NCBI RefSeq assembly: GCF_024397855.1
Contig: NZ_CP073343.1
Span: forward strand, 4,306,891 to 4,370,890
Direction: 5' to 3'
Source of the DNA: Marinomonas rhizomae
Lineage (GTDB): Bacteria > Pseudomonadota > Gammaproteobacteria > Pseudomonadales > Marinomonadaceae
DNA length: 64,000 bases
In this document: positions 57,848 to 64,000 of the stretch, in pieces
How positions within the stretch are numbered: position 1 is the first letter of the stretch
Layout: every line of letters starts with the position of its first letter
Position numbers and translations under genes: made by a program
Notes under the pieces: model-generated
What the model saw: only the letters and a program-made list of their open reading frames with translations
The model's database searches: none
Told to the model about the DNA's origin: nothing

Positions 57848-58582
57848 TTAGCCCTCGAAACTTCCACCGTATTCTTTTGGAACGAGATCCGTCTCTTCAT
57901 CGCCCGTCTCTATTAGATTGATGATCATTTGTGCGGACAATGATGGTGGTTGAGCAATCGATACGGCTCCTGCTTCTTGTTCTTTTGAGGCGCTTAGGCC
58001 GGATTTTACTGAGCCATAAAACTCGGTCGCTGTCATGAAGGGATGTATCAAGGATACGGTGATGCCAGCATCCGCTAGTTCAAGCCGGGCCACTTTTGAG
58101 ATCATGTTAAGGGCTGACTTTGAACTTGTATAAGCCGCCGAACCTGGGTACGTTGCTAAGGTCGCGCCTGAACTCACATTGATGATGCATCCAGCGCTTT
58201 GTTTGCGCATCAGGGGGATGACCGCTTGCATCATAATTAGTGGTGCGATCGTATTTAGATTGAGCAGTTGCTTAAAATCGTCAATGCCGATGTCTTCAAT
58301 TGCGCCATACAGACCTTGTCCTGCATTGTTGATTAAGACATCGATTCGGCCATATTTCTTTTGTGCTATTTGGACTGCCTTTTGAGCCTCGGCAGAGTTA
58401 GTGACGTCGCAGGGTAAGGCTAGAACATCCTCGCCCAGCTCTCTTGCTAAATCGTCGAGCCGATCTTGGCGTCTTGCTAACAATACAGCACGACCGCCAG
58501 CTTGAACGACGGCGCGTGCTGTCGCTTCACCAATACCGGATGACGCCCCTGTAATGAGCACGACTGAATTTTTAATTTGCAT
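57848..58582 (-). CDS. Short-chain dehydrogenase/reductase
   Basis: A 244-aa classical SDR: NAD(P) loop TGASSGIGEAT (about 11-21), NNAGQGLYG (about 86-94), catalytic Tyr and Lys in YTSSKSALN (about 150-158). Basic residues after the first strand (ARRQDRLDD) suggest NADP preference. Divergent from an AraC_N-type regulator. Substrate unknown. Confidence 0.88.
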   Translation of the reverse strand: MQIKNSVVLITGASSGIGEATARAVVQAGGRAVLLARRQDRLDDLARELGEDVLALPCDVTNSAEAQKAVQIAQKKYGRIDVLINNAGQGLYGAIEDIGIDDFKQLLNLNTIAPLIMMQAVIPLMRKQSAGCIINVSSGATLATYPGSAAYTSSKSALNMISKVARLELADAGITVSLIHPFMTATEFYGSVKSGLSASKEQEAGAVSIAQPPSLSAQMIINLIETGDEETDLVPKEYGGSFEG

Positions 58583-58722
58583 AGCGTATTTCCTATCTGA
58601 AAGACGTGAAGTGGTATTTATAACTGCGTGGTGAAACTGTCGCGTGTCTATTTCAATCTATAAAATGCACATTCCTGCTTAATTTATTGATGCGCCATGT
58701 AAGCTATGCTAGAAAGAGTGGT

Positions 58723-59655
58723 ATGAATCATCCCCTTGAAAAACTAAAATCGCTTGTAGAGAAGCGTGCGATATCCTTGCTTACCGAAACTCAGATCTCT
58801 CGTTTGGACATTCTCAAGGTTTGCCAACCGACCGAGCTTTTTCCTGAAATATATCAACCCCTGATTAGCCTAATCCTGCAAGGTAGCAAAAGAATTGTTA
58901 TCGGAGATCAAGTCGTCGACTATCGTGCAGGGCAAAGTTTTATTACCTCGGTCGAACTGCCGGTGATTGCAGAAGTGGTCGAATCGAGCCCGGCCGCACC
59001 CTATTTGGCTTTGCGCTTATCTCTTGACCGAGCTTTAGTCACGGAGCTTTTGTGCGAGATGGATAGCCCTTTGAGCCTGTCAGAGACGAGAGGTTTTTGC
59101 ATTGATCAAGTGAGTGAGGATCTTGCTGATGCATGGTTCAGGATGGTCCGCCTTAGCGATCATCCACAAGATATTGACTTAATTGCACCTCTGATCGAAC
59201 GCGAGATCCTGTATCGAATGTTGCGCGGCCCGCAAGGCGCAGTATTACGACAAATAGCCGGTATCGATGATCGTTTTTTCCAAATTAGGAATGCTATTAC
59301 ATGGATTCGCAAACACTATGCCACGGCATTTCGGGTGGAAGAACTTGCGGCGACAGTGAATATGAGCCCGTCGGCTTTTCATCGACGCTTCAAGGCGACG
59401 GTTGGCTTGTCACCTCTTCAGTATCAAAAGCAGATTAGATTATATGAAGCGCGTAGAATGCTCTTCACTGAGCTGGGTGGTGTAACCACGGTTGCATTAT
59501 CGGTTGGCTATGAGAGCCTGTCACAATTTAGCCGAGAGTATTCTCGGCTGTTTGGCGCGCCCCCTGCGCGCGACATCAGAACACTGCGCCAAGATGCACA
59601 AGGGGGACTACCAAGAGAGCTCTATGGTCCTGACACCATCACGGGCGAGGTGTGA
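58723..59655 (+). CDS. AraC-family regulator, AraC_N type, divergent from SDR
   Basis: A 310-aa AraC_N regulator; ATG 58723 follows AAGAGTGGT, a better start than the TTG at 58687. The N-terminal part carries ILQGSKRIVIGDQVVDYRAG, the AraC_N motif also found in the 51 kb regulator. The C-terminal HTHs are VEELAATVNMSPSAFHRRFK and VALSVGYESLSQFSREYSRLF. It runs convergently into mnmE, with 8 bp between, and divergently from the SDR gene, its likely target. Confidence 0.85.
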   Translation: MNHPLEKLKSLVEKRAISLLTETQISRLDILKVCQPTELFPEIYQPLISLILQGSKRIVIGDQVVDYRAGQSFITSVELPVIAEVVESSPAAPYLALRLSLDRALVTELLCEMDSPLSLSETRGFCIDQVSEDLADAWFRMVRLSDHPQDIDLIAPLIEREILYRMLRGPQGAVLRQIAGIDDRFFQIRNAITWIRKHYATAFRVEELAATVNMSPSAFHRRFKATVGLSPLQYQKQIRLYEARRMLFTELGGVTTVALSVGYESLSQFSREYSRLFGAPPARDIRTLRQDAQGGLPRELYGPDTITGEV

Positions 59656-59663
59656 CCATGGTT

Positions 59664-61043
59664 TTACTTACCAATACAAAACGAGCCGAAGATACGTCCT
59701 AGCAGGTCATCGCTGGTAAAAGCACCGGTTATTTCGCTTAATGCTTGCTGGGCTTCTTTTAAATCTTCTGCGAGTAACTCCCCTGCGCCGTAGCCGTGCA
59801 GTTGCTCGTAGCCTGCGTCTAAAAAGCGGTTGGCTTTGTTGAGGGCTTCTATGTGACGACGACGAGCGATAAAGCCTCCTTCAGTCGTGCTGTCGAAGCC
59901 CATGACGGCTTTTAGGTGTTCAGTTAAGTCGTTAACGCCCTCACCTGTTTTTGCCGATAGAGAGACCACAGAGACGCCTGAGATCATCTCTATGCCAGTA
60001 CTTTCTTTGGTTAAGTCGACTTTGTTACGCACTAAAGTTAGATGTTTGGTATCACCAAGTTTTTCCATAAATTCTGGCCATATTTCGCTTGGGTCTTTTG
60101 AATCAATCGATTGGCTATCGACCATCATAAGAATGCGATCGGCTTTGCTGATTTCGTCCCATGCGCGCTGAATACCAATGCGCTCTACTTCGTCTGGACT
60201 GTCGCGTAAGCCTGCTGTATCGATAATGTGCAGCGGCATGCCATCTAGGTGAATATGTTCACGCAAGACATCACGAGTGGTGCCTTCGATGTTGGTGACA
60301 ATGGCGGATTCTTTGCCAGATAAGGCGTTTAGCAAGCTGGATTTACCGGCATTGGGACGCCCTGCAATAACCACGCTCATGCCCTCACGAATCAAGGCGC
60401 CTTGATTCGCTTCTTTGAGGACTTCTATTAGCTTATTTTTAATGCCTGCCAGTTCCGCTGCGACTTTGCCGTCACCGATGAAGTCGATTTCTTCTTCTGG
60501 AAAATCAATCGCCGCTTCCACGTATATTCTTAGATGAATTAAAGCTTCGACCAGTTCATCAACGCGTTTTGAAAAAGCACCTTGTAAGGAACGTAGTGCG
60601 CATTTTGCGGCTTGTTCCGAGGTGCTGTCGATCAAATCGGCAATGGCTTCGGCTTGGGTTAAGTCCATCTTATCGTTCATAAAAGCGCGTTCGGAAAACT
60701 CGCCTGGACGAGCTAAACGTGCCCCAAGAGCAACACAATGGCTAAGCAGCATGTCCATAATGACCGGACCACCGTGACCTTGTAGTTCAAAGACGTCTTC
60801 GCCAGTAAAGGAGTTTGGTCCTGGGAAATATAAAGCGATGCCTTCATCAAGCTGTTCTTGATTCGTTGTTCTGAACGGTACGTAATGGGCATAACGTGGT
60901 TTAGGCTCAAAGCCCACGATTTGCTGAGCAATGGCAAGGCTTTTGGGGCCAGATAAACGAATGATCCCTACGCCACCTCGGCCAGGCGCAGTGGCTTGTG
61001 CGGCAATCGTGTCTTGGTCTGTGGCGTATTGGAAATCGGTCAT
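59664..61043 (-). CDS. mnmE: tRNA modification GTPase MnmE
   Basis: GTPase that with MnmG makes cmnm5U34 in tRNA. Start at ATG 61043; the frame extends two codons further up at TTG. 459 aa (E. coli 454). G1 loop [11 protein letters not shown] (about 225), G3 DTAGLRDS, G4 NKVD. The C-terminal CIGK motif ends the protein (GSFCIGK). Lies between the accessory block and yidC. Confidence 0.96.
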   Translation of the reverse strand: MTDFQYATDQDTIAAQATAPGRGGVGIIRLSGPKSLAIAQQIVGFEPKPRYAHYVPFRTTNQEQLDEGIALYFPGPNSFTGEDVFELQGHGGPVIMDMLLSHCVALGARLARPGEFSERAFMNDKMDLTQAEAIADLIDSTSEQAAKCALRSLQGAFSKRVDELVEALIHLRIYVEAAIDFPEEEIDFIGDGKVAAELAGIKNKLIEVLKEANQGALIREGMSVVIAGRPNAGKSSLLNALSGKESAIVTNIEGTTRDVLREHIHLDGMPLHIIDTAGLRDSPDEVERIGIQRAWDEISKADRILMMVDSQSIDSKDPSEIWPEFMEKLGDTKHLTLVRNKVDLTKESTGIEMISGVSVVSLSAKTGEGVNDLTEHLKAVMGFDSTTEGGFIARRRHIEALNKANRFLDAGYEQLHGYGAGELLAEDLKEAQQALSEITGAFTSDDLLGRIFGSFCIGK

Positions 61044-61140
61044 AATCAAACTCTGTGCGGTAAAAGGAAATAAATTGAGGTTATTACTTTTGTTTGTTAG
61101 CCATTGTCCGTTAGCCAGACAAGCATGGCAATCTAAACGT

Positions 61141-61171
61141 AAAAAAGGCCTCCCAATGGGAAGCCTTTTTT
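61141..61171. terminator. Terminator between yidC and mnmE
   Basis: AAAAAAGGC-TCCC pairs with GGGA-GCCTTTTTT, one mismatch. It stands after the yidC stop on the minus strand. Confidence 0.85.
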
Positions 61172-61196
61172 GATCGAAACATGGGCCTTTTTAGTA

Positions 61197-62861
61197 TCAG
61201 GCTTCTTTTTCGATGCGTTTTGTAATCACATACTGTTGTAATATGGATAAGGTGTTGTTTGTTACCCAGTATAGAACCAAACCTGCTGGGAACCACAAGA
61301 AGAAGATGGAGAATGCCACTGGCATGATCTTCATGATTCGCGCTTGCATTGGATCTGGAGGCGTTGGGTTCAATGATTGCTGAACAAACATACTGATACC
61401 CATCAAAATTGGCAGTATGAAGTACGGGTCCATCACGGATAGATCATGAATCCATAGGAAGAATGGCGCGTGGCGCAATTCAACGGATTCCATTAATACC
61501 CAGTACAACGAAAGGAAAACTGGCATCTGAACCAAGATAGGCAAACAACCACCCAGAGGGTTAATTTTTTCTTTCTTGTAAAGCGCCATCATTTCTTGCG
61601 ACATCTTCTGACGGTCATCACCATACTTTTCTTTCAGTTTGGCAATTTCTGGTCCGAATTTACGCATTTTCGCCATTGAACGGTAGCTTGTCGCTGATAA
61701 CTTGAAGAAAACTGCTTTTACACAGACTACGACCAAGATAATCGCGATCCCCCAGTTAATAACGAAAGATTGGATCAAAGTCAGCAACCAGAATAGCGGC
61801 TTAGCCAACCACCACAACCAACCATAATCTACGGTTAGGTCAAGGTTTTCTGCTGTACTTTCAAGGTGGTCTTGAAGTTTTGGACCAACATAAAAAGTCG
61901 AGCTCAATGTACCTTGTTTACCCGGTGCAATCTCTACTGGCGTGCCAGTGAATCCAATGATGTTAAAGTCACCATTAGTACGAGCTTGTAAGGTGACTTT
62001 TTGACCTTGCTCTGGAATCCAAGCAGATACGAAGTAATGCTGAAGTACAGCAACCCAACCTTTGGTTGTGGTTGTTTTAATTGGCTCTTCTTCCATGTCA
62101 GAGAAAGAAACCTTGCTGTATTTCGTTTGCTCATCAGAAATAGCACCACCTAGATAAGGCTGTAGGCCCATGCTAGTTGCTTTGCTTGGATCTGGCGTAT
62201 TGTCACGCTTGATCTGGGCAAAAAGATTGCCGCGCCAAGTATCTGATGATGTGTTGTCTACGGTGATCAATTGGCGAATACGGTATTTACCTTTCATGAA
62301 GCGGAAGGTTTTCGTATATTTCACGCCTTTTGCGTCGGTGTAGTACAGGTTCACATCAAGAGAATCTTCACCATCTGCTAAGGAGTAAGCCGTTTTCTCA
62401 GATTGGTAAACTGGGCGACCTTCTGGTGAAGCGTCTGGACCATTTTGACCAACCAAACCACTTTGAGTCACGTAAGTGCGCTCGCTGCCATCTTCTAGGA
62501 TGACAAATGGATCAGGCTTGCCTAATTCTTTTTTGTATTGAAGAAGAGCTGCTTCAACTAAGTCACCACCGATAGGATTGATCGCAACACGAAGGGTATC
62601 GGTTGTTACTTCAATCAATTTCCCCGGTGCGATTTTTGTCACACTTTGCGGAATTTCGGCATTGGCTTCGGTTGTGCTTTGAGTTGCCATAGGCAAATCA
62701 TCGCTCACTTGAGGTTGTGTCTCTGATTGAGACTGAGAGCTTTGAGCTACGCTTTGAGTGGACTGAGGACCATAATCTTGGCTCCACTGTAAAAACAGTA
62801 GGTAGCCACTGATAAAAAGCGCACCCCATAAAAAGTAACGTCTGAAATCCATGGTATTCAA
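61197..62861 (-). CDS. yidC: Membrane protein insertase YidC
   Basis: Inserts and folds inner-membrane proteins, 554 aa (E. coli 548). An N-terminal anchor (about 7-25) precedes a Ser/Gln-rich linker and the P1 periplasmic domain. The conserved five-helix core begins WLWWLAKPLFWLL (about 345), with GCLPILVQMPVFLSLYWVL and the final TNNTLSILQQYVITK segment. No yidD gene stands between it and rnpA. Confidence 0.96.
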   Translation of the reverse strand: MNTMDFRRYFLWGALFISGYLLFLQWSQDYGPQSTQSVAQSSQSQSETQPQVSDDLPMATQSTTEANAEIPQSVTKIAPGKLIEVTTDTLRVAINPIGGDLVEAALLQYKKELGKPDPFVILEDGSERTYVTQSGLVGQNGPDASPEGRPVYQSEKTAYSLADGEDSLDVNLYYTDAKGVKYTKTFRFMKGKYRIRQLITVDNTSSDTWRGNLFAQIKRDNTPDPSKATSMGLQPYLGGAISDEQTKYSKVSFSDMEEEPIKTTTTKGWVAVLQHYFVSAWIPEQGQKVTLQARTNGDFNIIGFTGTPVEIAPGKQGTLSSTFYVGPKLQDHLESTAENLDLTVDYGWLWWLAKPLFWLLTLIQSFVINWGIAIILVVVCVKAVFFKLSATSYRSMAKMRKFGPEIAKLKEKYGDDRQKMSQEMMALYKKEKINPLGGCLPILVQMPVFLSLYWVLMESVELRHAPFFLWIHDLSVMDPYFILPILMGISMFVQQSLNPTPPDPMQARIMKIMPVAFSIFFLWFPAGLVLYWVTNNTLSILQQYVITKRIEKEA

Positions 62862-62946
62862 CTAATTTGTTTGGTTGGACAATAGGTTCACAGAACCCTT
62901 ATAAAAATCACGCGCTATTAAACCAGCCTTTGGCAGTTTTTTCAGC

Positions 62947-63345
62947 CTATTTCTGTCTAGTTTGGTCGCGTTTTTTATTTTGAGCAGGTTTTTGTGCTTT
63001 TTTTGCCAACTGAGCCCATGCTTTATCGAGTCGGTTGTGCAAATCGGCGTTTTCCAGTTCTTTAATACCGTGTCGTGCTAAGAAGACTATATCAAGACCA
63101 GAAAGAGGGATTTTGTTGTGACGAAAGGAATCACGCACCAAACGTTTGATACGATTCCTGCCTACCGCGCGTTTATCCGTTTTCTTAGACACAATAAGAC
63201 CCAACCGAGTTTGGTCATCATCTCGTTTTCGTGCCAATAAAAGGAATTCGCCTGCGAAGACTTTGGAGGAAGTGCCATTAAAGACAGATTGATAATCCCC
63301 GGCATTCAGAAGTCTGACATGCCGAGGAAAACAATATTCGGTCAT
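62947..63345 (-). CDS. rnpA: Ribonuclease P protein component
   Basis: Protein subunit of RNase P, 132 aa. It has the conserved RNR motif in GRNRIKRLVRDSFR (about 62-75) and an N-terminal RLLNAGDYQSVFNG pattern. The C-terminal 25 residues are Lys/Gln-rich. It lies 8 bp from rpmH as in other proteobacteria. Confidence 0.95.
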   Translation of the reverse strand: MTEYCFPRHVRLLNAGDYQSVFNGTSSKVFAGEFLLLARKRDDDQTRLGLIVSKKTDKRAVGRNRIKRLVRDSFRHNKIPLSGLDIVFLARHGIKELENADLHNRLDKAWAQLAKKAQKPAQNKKRDQTRQK

Positions 63346-63353
63346 CAGCGTAC

Positions 63354-63488
63354 TTATGCGCTTAGAACCTTGCGGCCGCGAGCACGACGACGAGCGACGA
63401 TTTGACGTCCGCTTTTAGTAGCCATACGAGCACGGAAACCGTGATTACGTTTGCGTTTTAGAACGCTAGGTTGGAAAGTTCTTTTCAT
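63354..63488 (-). CDS. rpmH: 50S ribosomal protein L34
   Basis: The 44-aa product begins [20 protein letters not shown], the invariant L34 start, so ATG 63488 is used and the longer frame is not coding. Basic, length identical to most L34 proteins. The presumed dnaA promoter faces away upstream. Confidence 0.97.
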   Translation of the reverse strand: MKRTFQPSVLKRKRNHGFRARMATKSGRQIVARRRARGRKVLSA

Positions 63489-63639
63489 CTTAATTCTCTC
63501 ACTGAATGCAGTGTTTGAGTTTTGAGGGTTAGCGACCGCCAAGCCTCTACATTTGATTGGTCAAATCAGGGCGCGGATTTTAGAGCCTTTCCTCAGTAAA
63601 TTCAATGCTTAGCGCGGCTTAATTGATAAAAAAATAGCT

Positions 63640-63945
63640 GCACAATCCATTAAACACTTACACACAGACTTCTACTGAGTTAGTGGATAAAGAATATTTC
63701 ATTTATAAATATTATCCACAGAGAGGTTTTTATTCCAACTAATGTGTATAAAAAACAAAATGATAGTATCTTACCCACATGTGGATTAAATAAAAATAAC
63801 CGGATTTTTATATGTGCATAACTATGTGGTTTATGCACAGTAATATTATTTTATCTACTGCTGTGTATAACCTTATATGTTATTAACATTTTTGCTTTTT
63901 GGGATAAGTTCGGTTTTTTTCCATTTATATGTGGATAACTTTAAA
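63640..63945. other. Origin-like region 2: DnaA-box cluster between rpmH and (presumed) dnaA
   Basis: Perfect DnaA boxes TTATCCACA (63712), TGTGTATAA (63743, 63862), TGTGCATAA (63813), TTATGCACA (63831) and TGTGGATAA (63930), plus near-matches TTACACACA (63658), AGTGGATAA (63682), TTACCCACA (63771) and TGTGGATTA (63780). AT-rich throughout. The rpmH-dnaA gap is the usual oriC position in Pseudomonas-like gammaproteobacteria. The dnaA gene itself is not in the window. Confidence 0.65.
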
Positions 63946-64000
63946 TCCCCGATGTAAAATCCGCTTCTTGTCTGTCACTCAACCAGGGAGTACGTCTACA

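Overview
The window looks like the replication-origin end of a marine gammaproteobacterial chromosome, most likely Marinomonas or a close relative in the Oceanospirillales. This rests on the mid-40s GC look, the rpmH-rnpA-yidC-mnmE / mnmG-rsmG-parA-parB-atp gene order, and the abundance of TRAP, peptide-ABC and K+ transport genes. No rRNA, tRNA, CRISPR array, prophage or insertion sequence was seen.

Layout. 1-2 kb: the end of a pst phosphate-uptake locus (long-form pstC, cut by the window edge, and pstS) with a Pho box in front of pstC. 2.3-5.3 kb: TRAP permease subunits DctQ and DctM plus a quinone-oxidoreductase-like MDR enzyme. 5.5-10.4 kb: an AraC regulator, a PutA without an N-terminal DNA-binding domain, and a separate small gene that is the missing PutA C-terminal ALDH-superfamily domain. 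10.5-15.7 kb: four tandem paralogous TRAP substrate-binding lipoproteins, each followed by a terminator and none with its own permease. 15.9-18.2 kb: a Gfo/Idh/MocA oxidoreductase and a small cassette of unknown genes with an apparent frame break. 18.3-26.7 kb: uvrD, a small PA3496-like gene, an aromatic/aspartate aminotransferase, a DsbA-family protein, a MocR-type regulator with a long acidic tail, and csdA-csdE. 26.7-34.9 kb: a LysR regulator divergent from a peptide ABC operon that ends in an M14 carboxypeptidase gene. 34.9-37.3 kb: tcdA-yqfB-DCC gene cluster and a TrmB-like regulator.

37.3-48.9 kb: the complete F1Fo ATP synthase operon atpIBEFHAGDC, parB-parA, rsmG and mnmG, all on the minus strand. 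Upstream of mnmG is an AT-rich 0.9 kb non-coding region with several DnaA boxes. 49.8-59.7 kb: an accessory block separates mnmG from mnmE. It holds a Zn-alcohol dehydrogenase with a divergent AraC regulator, acuR-acuI (acryloyl-CoA reduction) with matching operators before both genes, a KdpD/KdpE-like two-component system joined to KtrAB-type K+ uptake, and an SDR with a divergent AraC regulator. 59.7-64 kb: mnmE, yidC, rnpA and rpmH on the minus strand, then about 0.5 kb packed with DnaA boxes leading toward a presumed dnaA beyond the edge.

Most notable points: the split PutA; one FcbT/TakP-type TRAP permease pair close to four substrate-binding paralogues; acuR-acuI with twin operators and no DMSP lyase nearby; two separate DnaA-box clusters about 14.5 kb apart; a short KdpD-like kinase wired to KtrAB; and the broken or frameshifted membrane-protein gene at 17.3-18.2 kb.
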